Positions 11,591 through 20,392 of a stretch of 42,339 nucleotides of DNA are shown in pieces (the stretch's first letter is position 1; each line of letters begins with the position of its first letter). The stretch spans positions 1 through 42,339 of the forward strand of contig JAJPIL010000002.1 of NCBI GenBank assembly GCA_021324755.1, read 5' to 3'. The DNA is from Pseudomonadota bacterium. Its GTDB lineage: Bacteria; Desulfobacterota; Binatia; Binatales; Binataceae. The notes below the pieces were generated by a model, which searched no databases, was not told where the DNA came from, and was given only the letters and a program-made list of their open reading frames with translations. Both the position numbers and the translations under genes were made by a program.

Positions 11591-11813
11591 AAGTTCCACT
11601 CCGTAATTAAATCGCAGTTTCTGATGCCAAGCTCACCTTTCGGCCTCGGTCTTTCTCCTGGAAACCGACCAGACCGCACGTCTAGCTTTCGTGGCATCGC
11701 AAGACCCAACTTTAACTAAGTTAGGCTCGAGCGACCCCCGGAGGCAAACCCGCGTTAAGAAAGCGCCAACAATCGGCGAAAGTCTTGACAAAGCGGGGAT
11801 AAACAAGCCACGG

Positions 11814-12671
11814 CTAATTACGGCTCTGTCGCGCAATTTCAGCGAAAGTAGTAAGCTTTACCCCGTTTGCTGCTAAGAGCTCTTTTAAGCGAGGGTCGGT
11901 CAGTAACGCAACTTCGCGTTGAGCTTCGGCGGGCGGAGGCGTGCGCCCGACGTCTGCCGCCGGATGGAAATAAATCTCGGTCACTCCTTGCGGCAAGCGC
12001 GGAATGAGACCGTGCAGGTAGGACTCGGTAAATCGGCCGCTCTGATGCAGCCCGAAAAGCCAATCATTCGACTTAAGGCCGCGCGCTTTTGCTAACCGGC
12101 GCATCCGTGCCGAAAGCAGCCGGAAGATGACCGCCTCGACCACCTTTCGCGCGGCGGCCGCGCGCGATAGCCGTAGAGTCGTCAAAAGCGGTTCCCTTAC
12201 CAAACGCAGACATGGAATCCGAAATTCTGCGGCCAAGTCCATCACGATATCGCAAATCACCGGATGGGCGTGAAAGTTCAAGTGCCCGTTGATGTGGTTC
12301 AAGTAGCCCACGAGTTCGAGATGTTTTTCCACTTGAGCCCGACACTCATCCCGCAGTTGAGAGCGAAGCCGGCGGTCGAAAAAATATCTGAGACCCGTCA
12401 CCACCGGATTGCTCGCAAACGCTCCTTGCGCGTCGACCAGACCCGCAACGCGCCCCGAATCGAGCAGGCTCAAGCCACGGCAAACGACTAGGTGCAATCC
12501 GACGTCTAGAGCTGGATTATCTCTGGCTGCGGCGGCCGCCTCCTTGTGGGCTTCACCGGTAACCATTAGGCTTGCGCTCGTCAGTACGCCTTCTCGATGC
12601 GCTTTTAAGATGCCCGCATTGGCCTCCGGCGAGAAGCCGAAGTCGTCGCCGTTGATAATAAGAGCCCTCAA
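11814..12671 (-). CDS. hpnK: Hopanoid biosynthesis-associated deacetylase HpnK (YdjC/ChbG-like)
   Basis: Family members are metal-dependent carbohydrate deacetylases. HpnK removes the acetyl group from N-acetylglucosaminyl bacteriohopanetetrol on the way to glucosaminyl-BHT and the BHT cyclitol ether. The 285-residue protein starts MRALIINGDDFG, where the DD pair binds metal. It continues with GLHLVVCRG, the His motif HINGHLNFHAHP and TEIYFHPAAD near the end. HpnI (the glycosyltransferase that makes its substrate) and HpnJ are not in this window, so they are elsewhere or the substrate differs. It is divergent from hpnG across 91 bases. Confidence 0.88.
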   Translation of the reverse strand: MRALIINGDDFGFSPEANAGILKAHREGVLTSASLMVTGEAHKEAAAAARDNPALDVGLHLVVCRGLSLLDSGRVAGLVDAQGAFASNPVVTGLRYFFDRRLRSQLRDECRAQVEKHLELVGYLNHINGHLNFHAHPVICDIVMDLAAEFRIPCLRLVREPLLTTLRLSRAAAARKVVEAVIFRLLSARMRRLAKARGLKSNDWLFGLHQSGRFTESYLHGLIPRLPQGVTEIYFHPAADVGRTPPPAEAQREVALLTDPRLKELLAANGVKLTTFAEIARQSRN

Positions 12672-12762
12672 CTGGTCCTATCCCTGAACAACTTGAACGC
12701 CGAACTAAACCGTTGGAAACTCAACTCGTACCTAACACGACAAGTAACTTTTGCTACCTGAG

Positions 12763-13536
12763 ATGGTGATTATCTTTTACGCCTTGGAACGCGAGATCAC
12801 ACCTTTTAAACGCACTTTGCCCGCATCGTCAAGGTTCGAGACAGGTGGGCTTGCGGGATGGCGCGCAAGGCTTTTCGCAACCGAACTCGTGATGGTCGCT
12901 ACAGGAGTCGGGCTGCGGCGCTCCACTGAAAGCGTCAAGCGCGCGTTGGAAACGTTTCCCGACCCAACGCTCGTGATATCGACCGGGGTTTGCGGGGCGC
13001 TGCGCGCAGAGCTTCGGCCCGGAACGATTGTAGTTGCAGATCGCCTGATAATGGCTAGCTCGGACGCAGAGCGCTTCGAGGAGGTGCCGGTAGCCAGCGG
13101 GCAGATAGCGCTGATAAGACGCGCTTTAGCAACCTGCCGGCTTCCGATAGTGATCGGTCCGACCCTCAGCGTGCGCCATGTGCTGCCTGACGGAGCAAGC
13201 AAGCAACACGCCCATCGCGAATCGGGCGCAATCGCGGTCGACATGGAAAGCGCCGCGATCGCACGCGAATGCCAAAAGGAGAACGTTCCGTTCGCATACG
13301 TCCGCGCGGTCCTCGATGCGCGCGACGACCTCCTGCTCGGACCCGGAATAATCGACAAAACTGGCCACATCCGCATCCTCAAAGCTGTCGCTTCGCTACT
13401 ACTCAATCCGCCAGCGCTGCTCACCCTGTGGAGGCTCGTGAAAAACATGTCCTTAGCGACGGCAAATCTTTCGCAAGCGCTTACCGCCATAACCGCGCAA
13501 CACGCAGATCATTCGCGAACGAATCAAGGAAGCTAA
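12763..13536 (+). CDS. hpnG: Adenosylhopane nucleoside phosphorylase-like protein HpnG
   Basis: HpnG releases adenine from adenosylhopane, giving ribosylhopane (or its phosphate) on the way to bacteriohopanepolyols. The protein has the PNP/UDP phosphorylase fold: the N-terminal VIIFYALEREITPFK, VMVATGVGL, the glycine-rich STGVCGALRAELRPGTIVVAD and the purine-site motif VDMESAAIA. Start ATG 12763 (257 residues) is preferred over an in-frame TTG at 12751. It is the only plus-strand gene of the hopanoid island. By sequence alone an MTA/SAH nucleosidase is possible; the surrounding hpn genes decide the call. Confidence 0.85.
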   Translation: MVIIFYALEREITPFKRTLPASSRFETGGLAGWRARLFATELVMVATGVGLRRSTESVKRALETFPDPTLVISTGVCGALRAELRPGTIVVADRLIMASSDAERFEEVPVASGQIALIRRALATCRLPIVIGPTLSVRHVLPDGASKQHAHRESGAIAVDMESAAIARECQKENVPFAYVRAVLDARDDLLLGPGIIDKTGHIRILKAVASLLLNPPALLTLWRLVKNMSLATANLSQALTAITAQHADHSRTNQGS

Positions 13537-13631
13537 CCTTGCCTAAGGCCGCAATTTGCCATGCGAGCGCTTGAGCTGGAGGCGTTTCACATTTGTCGCC
13601 TAAGCATCCCATTTTTGCGCCCGCCTATTCG

Positions 13632-14513
13632 TCAGCGCTTATCCGCATGCGATTCAACCCGCTCGATAAAAGGCGCATTGTATGGGAATTCGGCAAGATG
13701 GCGCTCTATCGCCTCATCGTTGCCGTAGCTGTCGGGCCTCGTCACGATGTGAATTACCATCGCGGCAAAAGGCACGAAGATAAACACCGAAGCCCATGCA
13801 ATCTGCTGCGCGCCGATTCGAAACAGCATCGTGATTGCGAATACCACAATCCCGCCATAGAGAGCCGGACCGAGCAGCGCCCGCGAGGGTATCCCAGGCA
13901 TGACGCCAAGCGGCTTTACCCCGGGCCGCCTCAAGCGCCCTTCGAGCCACTGGAAAATTCTGACCGATACCGCAGCAACGAAAAACCATCCCACGTAATT
14001 GCTGATCGGAACGCCGAAATGGGGGCCAGGCGGGTCGTACCAAAAAATTTTCCCCAAAAACCATCTATCTCCGCGCACGCTCAATGGATCCACCACAGCG
14101 TCGATCATCACCATGAAAAGCGACGCTAAAAGCCACACCCGCGGCGCGCGCCGAAGACTCGTCGTATCGAGCTCTCGCAAATCCAGCCCCCTGCGATACA
14201 GCGGACATGACACCAACAGCGCCACCGTATAGCTTGCAAAAGCTAGAAAGGTAAAGGAAAGCGAGTCCATAAAGGGCACGCCCCCAACCCATATTTCGCG
14301 TCCCACAGTCGCCGGAATGTAATGGTATAAGCCGAACGGAAAGCCGTTATGAACCGAGCTCCATTCGCACGACCAAGCTACAAAATACGTAATTAGAGTG
14401 AATATGAGAGTTGCTCCCAGTCCAAAATTCACCGTGGAAATAAAAAGGTAACAGGCAAGGAAAATAAATACGTAAGGTCTAAGCGCGATCGTCGAAAGTA
14501 GAAGTCGAAACAC
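13632..14513 (-). CDS. Carotenoid biosynthesis membrane protein (CruF / DUF422 family)
   Basis: A 293-residue integral membrane protein with about seven helices. Conserved polar blocks of the CruF (carotenoid 1',2'-hydratase) family are visible: the SCEWSSVHNGFPFGLYHY region, GVPFMDSLSF, DAVVDPLSVRGDRW and WYDPPGPHFGVPISNYVGWF. Family members hydrate the psi end of carotenoids such as gamma-carotene or bisanhydrobacterioruberin. No phytoene synthase, desaturase or lycopene cyclase is adjacent, but it lies between hopanoid genes that build a C30 backbone. Whether its substrate is a C40 carotenoid or a squalene-derived C30 product is open. Confidence 0.8.
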   Translation of the reverse strand: MFRLLLSTIALRPYVFIFLACYLFISTVNFGLGATLIFTLITYFVAWSCEWSSVHNGFPFGLYHYIPATVGREIWVGGVPFMDSLSFTFLAFASYTVALLVSCPLYRRGLDLRELDTTSLRRAPRVWLLASLFMVMIDAVVDPLSVRGDRWFLGKIFWYDPPGPHFGVPISNYVGWFFVAAVSVRIFQWLEGRLRRPGVKPLGVMPGIPSRALLGPALYGGIVVFAITMLFRIGAQQIAWASVFIFVPFAAMVIHIVTRPDSYGNDEAIERHLAEFPYNAPFIERVESHADKR

Positions 14514-14829
14514 TTAAGTTACGTCTTCGACAAGAAGTAGCTAGTGGTATTTAGTAGTAAACACGCTAAGAAAGCAATTTAACCTCCAGCAAAAGAACGC
14601 TGCACTTCGCTCTTAACTCAAGACGCAAAGCTTCGACAGCGTCATGAGCCGAGCGCGCGAGCCTCTCGGAAACCACATACGCTGCAATTCACTCGGCGTG
14701 GTACCGAACCTCTAGCGCCCTGACCCAAAGTGCTCGACCGATACAACCTATAGCTCCAAAACGGAGCAAAAGTCGTGCTTTTGCCACGGCCGAATTAGTC
14801 AATTCTCAGGTCACGTGGCAGAGCGTCGC
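14514..14829. other. Intergenic region between hpnA and the CruF-family gene
   Basis: 316 bases with no plausible gene. The part next to hpnA carries the two overlapping hairpins described separately. Closer to the CruF-family start the sequence is AT-rich (about 14540-14600), where a minus-strand promoter would be expected; no clear -35/-10 pair was identified. Confidence 0.4.
14753..14784 (-). terminator. Overlapping hairpin pair after hpnA, terminator-like
   Basis: Just past the hpnA stop, on the minus strand, GCAAAAG-CACGA-CTTTTGC forms a perfect seven-pair stem with a five-base loop. Its last two bases also begin a second hairpin (GCTCC-GTTTT-GGAGC), so the two stems exclude each other. 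There is no long T-run, so termination is plausible but not proven; mutually exclusive stems are also seen in attenuators. Confidence 0.35.
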
Positions 14830-15825
14830 TTAGCGAACGAACCCATGCTGCTTGTAGAAACGCACCGCCTTTTCGAGAGCTGGATCAATCGGTCCCGCGA
14901 TATAGCCTAGTTCGGCGCGCGCCTTGCTAGAATCAAAGAACATCGGCTTGCGAGCCATCCTTACTTCCGTAAGGCTTGCCCGCGGCGGTTTATGGCTTAC
15001 CACTTCGGCCCATAATTCGGCCATGGCTGCAAACAGGTAAGCTCCGATGTACGGCACTTTGAATTTCGGCGCAGGCACTCCAGAGATCCGCTCAAGTCGC
15101 AGGAACAGCTCTTTTAAAGTTAGATTTTCTCCGCCAAGGATATACTTTTCTCCGATCTTGCCTTTTTCCGCCGCAAGCAGATGGCCCCGAGCGACGTCCT
15201 CTGCGTCTACCAGATTAAGCCCCGTATCGAGATAGGCCACCATCTTGCCGCGCAGGTAATCCAAGATGACGCGGCCGGTTGGCGTGGGCTTATAATCGAA
15301 CGCTCCCACCGGGGTCGAGGGATTAACCACAATTACCGGCAATCCTCGACGCGCAAAGTTGAGAGCCAGTTGCTCTGCGATAAACTTCGAGCGCTTGTAA
15401 GTCCCGACCATGTCGTTAAGCGAGACGGGCGTATCCTCTCTGCCCACGCCGTCGGCACCGATTCCGAGCGTCCCGACGGTACTGGTGTGCACAACCCGGT
15501 CAACACCGTGTCGCCAAGCGGCCTCCATGACGTTTCTGGTGCCTTCGATGTTGGTAGCGTACATTGACTCTTTGTCGCGCACCCATAACCGGTAATCAGC
15601 GGCGACGTGAAAGACGCGCTCGCACCCAGCGATTGCGCGCTCTACCGAGCCGAAGTCCCGCACGTCGCCCAAGACGGTCTCGTATTCCAGCCCCTCGAGC
15701 GCGTCGAGCGAGGCGCCCTCGCGTACCATCACCCGCACGCGCTCGCCCCTTGCGAGCAAAGCCCGCACCACATGACAGCCAACAAATCCGTTGCCACCGG
15801 TGACCAAGTTCAGTCGAGAAGCCAT
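14830..15825 (-). CDS. hpnA: Hopanoid-associated sugar epimerase HpnA
   Basis: An extended short-chain dehydrogenase, 331 residues, of the group annotated as hopanoid-associated sugar epimerase or dihydroflavonol-4-reductase-like. The NAD(P) motif is TGGNGFVG (about residues 9-16) and the catalytic tetrad is represented by HTSTVGTLG and YKRSK. C-terminal substrate-domain blocks include NLVDAEDVARGHLLA and KYILGGENLTL. It follows hpnE by 20 bases and ends the long operon. Its biochemical role in hopanoid synthesis has not, to my knowledge, been settled; assignment to HpnA rests on sequence type and position. Confidence 0.88.
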   Translation of the reverse strand: MASRLNLVTGGNGFVGCHVVRALLARGERVRVMVREGASLDALEGLEYETVLGDVRDFGSVERAIAGCERVFHVAADYRLWVRDKESMYATNIEGTRNVMEAAWRHGVDRVVHTSTVGTLGIGADGVGREDTPVSLNDMVGTYKRSKFIAEQLALNFARRGLPVIVVNPSTPVGAFDYKPTPTGRVILDYLRGKMVAYLDTGLNLVDAEDVARGHLLAAEKGKIGEKYILGGENLTLKELFLRLERISGVPAPKFKVPYIGAYLFAAMAELWAEVVSHKPPRASLTEVRMARKPMFFDSSKARAELGYIAGPIDPALEKAVRFYKQHGFVR

Positions 15826-15845
15826 ATCTAGACGTACTGCCCGGG

Positions 15846-17222
15846 CTAGGCTCGCAAGCGCGTAAGAGCAGCCCGCGCTGCCTCGTATCCCGAAGCGACC
15901 GCGCTTTCGATGGTGGCCGGAAGGCCGGTGGCGACCCAGTCGCCCGCTAAAAACAAATTCTCCAGCGGGGTGCTTACCGTCGGGCGCAGCGCGAAAGTCT
16001 CCGGCAAGGGCGCCAGAGTTGCCTGTTTTTCCTTGATGACGATAGCTCGCAGGATTTTGGCCGCGCGAGCCTCAGGAACCATCTTTTTAAGGTCCTCCTG
16101 CACTTGGGCCGCTAGCTGCTGCGTGCTTAGCTCGACTAAGGATCGGGCTCCACTGATGACGAAGCTTAGATGGGCTAGTTTGCGATTTTCGCGACCCGAC
16201 CAGAGCGCCTCTTTGTTAAAGAGCCATTGCGTGGTGGTGTCGATGAAGCCGACAAAAGGAGCATCGATTACCTGCCGGTCGAGCCAAAGATGCACGCAAA
16301 TTATGGGGGAAGAGGAAAGTCTACGAAGTCGCGAAAAAAAGGGGCTGTCTAAAAGTTGCGCAGGTAAAATCCGAACGAGCGCCATCCACGGAACGGCACT
16401 GATTACGCAGTCGGCCGCGAGCACCTGGCCATTGCTAAGGCGCACGCCCGCAACCCGCCCGGCTCCGTCCATCTCGAGCGCTGTCACCGCGCTGTGGGTC
16501 ATTATCCTACCACCGTGGCGCTCGATGTAGGAGCGACTGGGCTCGCAGTATAACTCGCTCAACCCCACCGCCGCATAGGCGATCGCGGAGTCTCGCCGAC
16601 GACTGAAGAAAGCCCGACGCAAGACTTCGCATAAAAGGGCGGCGCTCGCGCGTTGAGGCTCTTCATTGAGGGCAGCGATCGCCAACGGATACCAGAACGC
16701 CCGTCGAACAGCCGCCGGTTGACCCAACCAATCCATCAATTCCGCAACGGTCATGCGCTCCATTTGAGCCCGCGCCAAGCGCTGCATCGCCAGCATTCGC
16801 GCTCCCCCGAGCAAGAGCCGGATGCGGTCGCGAGGAGCAAGATGGCGGTAGCGCAGCACGCCTGCCACCATGTGGGCGGGCCCAGGTAAGCGGGCAGCGC
16901 GCAGAGCAGCTCTGCTGCCGTCGGGCGCCACCATCTCGACCGTCATGTCATCCTGAAAAGTAAGCTGCTTGCTTGCGCCAATGGCATCGAGAAAGGCCAG
17001 CGTATGGCGGTAACATCCCATTATCAGATGCTGGCCGTTGTCGACCGTGTCTTGAGCCTTGTCGTCGAAGAACGAGTAAGCACGCCCGCCAAGCTCCGGT
17101 TTCTGCTCGACAACAGTGACGCCTATTCCGTGTCGAGACAGCTCCACGGCGGCGCTAAGCCCGGCAAAACCGCCTCCAATAATCGCCACCTCTGGCCTGT
17201 CAGACCGCGTAGGGGATCTCAT
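15846..17222 (-). CDS. hpnE: Hydroxysqualene dehydroxylase / squalene-associated FAD desaturase HpnE
   Basis: The last enzyme of the HpnCDE route, which reduces hydroxysqualene to squalene using FAD. The true start is ATG 17222, which overlaps the hpnD stop as ATGA; the frame remains open upstream to 17675, but that part is merely the shadow of hpnD. The 458-residue protein begins with the dinucleotide motif IIGGGFAGLSAAVELSRHG and VVEQKPELGGRAYSF. It has the amine-oxidase/phytoene-desaturase fold and ends with the FAD-binding block NLFLAGDWVATGLPATIESA. Membrane association is expected because the substrate is a C30 lipid. Confidence 0.93.
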   Translation of the reverse strand: MRSPTRSDRPEVAIIGGGFAGLSAAVELSRHGIGVTVVEQKPELGGRAYSFFDDKAQDTVDNGQHLIMGCYRHTLAFLDAIGASKQLTFQDDMTVEMVAPDGSRAALRAARLPGPAHMVAGVLRYRHLAPRDRIRLLLGGARMLAMQRLARAQMERMTVAELMDWLGQPAAVRRAFWYPLAIAALNEEPQRASAALLCEVLRRAFFSRRRDSAIAYAAVGLSELYCEPSRSYIERHGGRIMTHSAVTALEMDGAGRVAGVRLSNGQVLAADCVISAVPWMALVRILPAQLLDSPFFSRLRRLSSSPIICVHLWLDRQVIDAPFVGFIDTTTQWLFNKEALWSGRENRKLAHLSFVISGARSLVELSTQQLAAQVQEDLKKMVPEARAAKILRAIVIKEKQATLAPLPETFALRPTVSTPLENLFLAGDWVATGLPATIESAVASGYEAARAALTRLRA

Positions 17223-18079
17223 GCCGGTATCCTGAGGAGCCTGCTCTGGGCCCAAGCGCGACCCACCAAATAAAGTTTTTGCGGCAGCGAAAGCGTGTAT
17301 CTTTGTGTAAAAACGCGGTACCTGCCTTTCACGATACGGTCGAGCAGCGCAGCGTAGATAAGCCTCATCGCCTCGGCAGCGAGCAAACAAGGTCTGTCTT
17401 CGGGGGCGAGTGCTACTTCTGCAGCGCTGTAATACTGGCGGGCGCGACTGGCCTGATACTCCATCAGCGCGACGAAGCGTTCGCTGTAGACCCCATGCAA
17501 AATCTCGCTCTCTTGAACCGAGAAGCGTCGCAGGTCTTCCATCGGAATGTAAATCCTGCCGCGCGCCGCGTCTTCGCCAACGTCCCTCAGAATATTGGTC
17601 AGTTGAAAGGCGATACCCAGTTTTTCGGCATAGATTTTGGTAGACGGATTTCGGTAGCCGAATATCTCGATACATATAAGCCCCACTGCCGAAGCGACGC
17701 GCCGACAGTAAAGCTCGAGCTCTTCGAAGGTTTCGTATCGCGCGCGCGTCAAATCGGTCTCGACACCAGTGATAATCTCTTCAAACGGACCGCGGGAGAG
17801 GGCAAATCGCCTGACCGCCTCCGCGAGAGCCCGCGAGACGGGTCGCGTGGCCCGGCCGTCGAAGACCAGGTCGAGCTCCCTGCGCCATTGGGCGAGTATC
17901 TCTGCCGGAGCGCTGAACGCCCCGTTGTCAGCCACGTCATCCACGAAGCGACAGAAGGCATACACCGCATACAGCGCTTCCCGACGCTCCTTGGGCAGGA
18001 GCATGAAGGCATAATAAAAGTTAGTGGACGCGCGCCGCGTGATCTGCGCACAGCGCTCGAAAGCTTCTGTCAGCTCCAT
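17219..18079 (-). CDS. hpnD: Presqualene diphosphate synthase HpnD
   Basis: Condenses two farnesyl diphosphates into presqualene diphosphate, the first committed step to squalene in the HpnCDE route. The protein has 286 residues and the all-helical trans-isoprenyl synthase fold. The first aspartate-rich motif is FVDDVAD (about residues 46-52); the second is NILRDVGEDAARGRIYIP. It overlaps hpnE by four bases (ATGA) and lies 254 bases downstream of hpnC. The closely related HpnC is separate in this window, which supports distinct roles for the two paralogues. Confidence 0.93.
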   Translation of the reverse strand: MELTEAFERCAQITRRASTNFYYAFMLLPKERREALYAVYAFCRFVDDVADNGAFSAPAEILAQWRRELDLVFDGRATRPVSRALAEAVRRFALSRGPFEEIITGVETDLTRARYETFEELELYCRRVASAVGLICIEIFGYRNPSTKIYAEKLGIAFQLTNILRDVGEDAARGRIYIPMEDLRRFSVQESEILHGVYSERFVALMEYQASRARQYYSAAEVALAPEDRPCLLAAEAMRLIYAALLDRIVKGRYRVFTQRYTLSLPQKLYLVGRAWAQSRLLRIPA

Positions 18080-18333
18080 TTGTGGGCGTTAGGAGAACCG
18101 TTTTCTTAGACAAAACTATCGAGACGAATTCCCAGCTTGGCGAGCTTGCCCCGACATCGCTATCAAGCGAAGCAGCGTCTGCAAGCGGGCCTTAAAACGG
18201 GCATCCATAACAAACCCGCCTCAACCATGGAAAACCAATTCGATTTTTGGCGCGAATCGGTCGTTCGCCTTTATCGCCCGCCCCGCCAGACCTCATCCAC
18301 ACCTTTCCCACTCACTTTCCTACGAAGGCGAGA

Positions 18334-19227
18334 CTAAATTTCCAGACGCCGGCTGAGCGCATGCAACCCTAGCCTAATGTAGTCCAGCTTGCCGAGCGTG
18401 GGCCTGCGGCGAAAGACGTCGTATCCGACACGTTCAATCGCTCGCAGAATCGCAAGTCCACCCCCCGCAAAGATAAGGACGTCTCGCGCAAGTCGCTTGT
18501 CGACCAAACGGTGAAGCTCAGCCCCCTGCAGCAGCAGGCTTCTAGCAAAATCAACCTCGTGACGCATCAAAGCGACGAACCTGTCGTTGACCTCCCCACG
18601 CGCAAGTTCCTCTGTGCCAACGCCGAAGCGCTTGAGATCGGCGCGCGGAATATATATGCGTCCCTTTTTCAGGTCGACCGCAACGTCTTGCCAAAAATTC
18701 GCAAGCTGAAGCCCCGAGCAAACGAGGTCGGAAAGTCGCTGGCGCTCAGGGTCTCGATAACCGAACAGGTACAGCACAAGACGTCCCACTGGATTGGCGG
18801 AGTAACGGGCATATTCGAGCAGGTCATCGATCGTTTCGAACCCCTGGAAGTCCAGGTCGGTACGGAAGGCCTTCAAAAGGTCAAGAAATGGCTCGCGCGG
18901 AATATCATAGCGCCGGACGGTATCGGCGATAGCGATGAATAGCGGCCCTCGCGGCTTTCCCTCGTATGCGTCGTTGAGGTCCTGCTCCATGCGGTTCAAT
19001 TTATCGAGGTCGCGCTCCTCGTCGGCGTAGTCGTCAGCGGTGCGCGCGTAAGCGTAGATCGCGTACATGTGGGGCCGCATTTCTGCCGGCATGAGCCATG
19101 ACGCCACTGTGAAGTTTTCGTAATGGGAGCGGGCAAGGCGCGCGCAATAAGCGTAGGCAGCCTTGAGCTGGACCTCTGAATCCCAGGCCGCTGTCAGCTC
19201 AGTTTTTTTGCCGGGCATCGGCGTCAT
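18334..19227 (-). CDS. hpnC: Hydroxysqualene synthase HpnC
   Basis: Converts presqualene diphosphate to hydroxysqualene. It is 297 residues long and homologous to HpnD. It carries the aspartate motif RTADDYADEE (about residues 62-71) and QLANFWQDVAVDLKKGRIYI as the second motif region. Other family blocks are YSANPVGRLVLYLFGY and the N-terminal ARSHYENFTVASWLMP. The start is ATG 19227 (a second ATG follows three codons later), ten bases after the dxr stop. The 254-base gap down to hpnD holds no gene I can support. Confidence 0.92.
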   Translation of the reverse strand: MTPMPGKKTELTAAWDSEVQLKAAYAYCARLARSHYENFTVASWLMPAEMRPHMYAIYAYARTADDYADEERDLDKLNRMEQDLNDAYEGKPRGPLFIAIADTVRRYDIPREPFLDLLKAFRTDLDFQGFETIDDLLEYARYSANPVGRLVLYLFGYRDPERQRLSDLVCSGLQLANFWQDVAVDLKKGRIYIPRADLKRFGVGTEELARGEVNDRFVALMRHEVDFARSLLLQGAELHRLVDKRLARDVLIFAGGGLAILRAIERVGYDVFRRRPTLGKLDYIRLGLHALSRRLEI

Positions 19228-19237
19228 CGTAGCTACT

Positions 19238-20392
19238 CTATGCCGCTATCAGCTCGTTGACCAGTTCGCGCGCTCTCTCGTCGGCCTCCAACAGGTCCTC
19301 GAGGCAGCTAGCTTTGCGATTGGGCTGCCGCGCCATCACCGTCTCTAGATAGTGAGGAATAGCCACAAAGTTGATTCGCCCTTTGAGGAAGTTCTCTACC
19401 AGCTCTTCGTTCGCCGCATTCAAACAGGCAGGCATCACTCCGCCCGCCTCGAGAGCCTGATAAGCCAAGCGCAGACACGGAAAGCGCTCCGGATCGGGCT
19501 CCTCGAACGTGAGCGCCCCACATTCGACAAGGGAGAGCGGCTTGAGATGGGCAAGCGGAAGGCGCTCAGGATAGGATAGCGCGTAGGCGATCGGGATCGT
19601 CATATCGGGGATCGCCATTTGCGCGATCACCGACCCGTCGACCAGCTCAACCATCGAGTGCACCACGCTTTGCGGATGGACCACGACCGAGATGCGTTGT
19701 GGTTCCACGTCGAACAGCCATCGCGCTTCGATGACCTCAAGTCCCTTGTTCATGAGGGTGGCGGAGTCGACGGTCACCTTCTTGCCCATCCGCCAGGTGG
19801 GATGCTTAAGCGTATCGGCAACGGTAATGCTCGAAAACTGCTCCCGCGGCAAAGTCCGAAACGGGCCGCCCGAGGCGGTAAGTATTATTCGGTTGATGTG
19901 TTCGCGACGCTGTCCGTGAAGGCACTGGAAGATGGCGTTGTGCTCGCTGTCGACCGGCAACAGCCTAGTGCCTCGTCGCCTGACGGCGTCAATTATCAGT
20001 TCCCCGGCCACCACCAGCACTTCCTTATTGGCGAACGCGATATCCTTGCCGGCTTCGACCGCCGCATAGGTGGGGCGCAGGCCAAGCACGCCCACCATCG
20101 CGCACACCACAAGCTTTGCCGTGGGATAGGTGGCGACCGCTATGGCACCCTCGATGCCCACGCAAATTTCGGGCTTGCTCGAACCAAGCCGGCTGCGCAG
20201 TTCGCGCGCGGCTTCCTCGGTGGACACCGAGACGAGCTGCGGCCGAAAGCGCTTTATCTGCTGGGCGAGCAGATCGACGTTTCGACCAGCCGCCAGCGCG
20301 ACCACCTTGAACCGTTCTTCGAAGCGACTGACCACGTCGAGCGTAGTCACGCCGATCGAGCCAGTCGAGCCTAGAACTGCTATTTCCTTCAT
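19238..20392 (-). CDS. dxr: 1-deoxy-D-xylulose 5-phosphate reductoisomerase
   Basis: Second step of the MEP pathway: NADPH-dependent rearrangement and reduction of DXP to MEP, supplying IPP and DMAPP. The 384-residue protein shows the Rossmann motif LGSTGSIGVTTLDV at the N-terminus, AFANKEVLVVAG, the metal/substrate motif PVDSEHNAIFQCL, TASGGPFRT, and the signature HPTWRMGKKVTVDSATLMNK followed by GLEVIEARWLF. Its start overlaps the shc stop by four bases (ATGA). The coupling of a precursor enzyme to squalene-hopene cyclase suggests co-regulation of supply and use; the remaining MEP genes are not here. Confidence 0.95.
   Translation of the reverse strand: MKEIAVLGSTGSIGVTTLDVVSRFEERFKVVALAAGRNVDLLAQQIKRFRPQLVSVSTEEAARELRSRLGSSKPEICVGIEGAIAVATYPTAKLVVCAMVGVLGLRPTYAAVEAGKDIAFANKEVLVVAGELIIDAVRRRGTRLLPVDSEHNAIFQCLHGQRREHINRIILTASGGPFRTLPREQFSSITVADTLKHPTWRMGKKVTVDSATLMNKGLEVIEARWLFDVEPQRISVVVHPQSVVHSMVELVDGSVIAQMAIPDMTIPIAYALSYPERLPLAHLKPLSLVECGALTFEEPDPERFPCLRLAYQALEAGGVMPACLNAANEELVENFLKGRINFVAIPHYLETVMARQPNRKASCLEDLLEADERARELVNELIAA

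Noticed and set aside
12777-13490. 237-codon minus-strand frame opposite hpnG
   Set aside because: Antisense shadow; the plus strand encodes a clear phosphorylase with family motifs.
17223-17675. Longer hpnE reading frame extending 151 codons upstream
   Set aside because: It overlaps hpnD entirely in another frame; the ATGA overlap at 17222 and the family N-terminus set the start.
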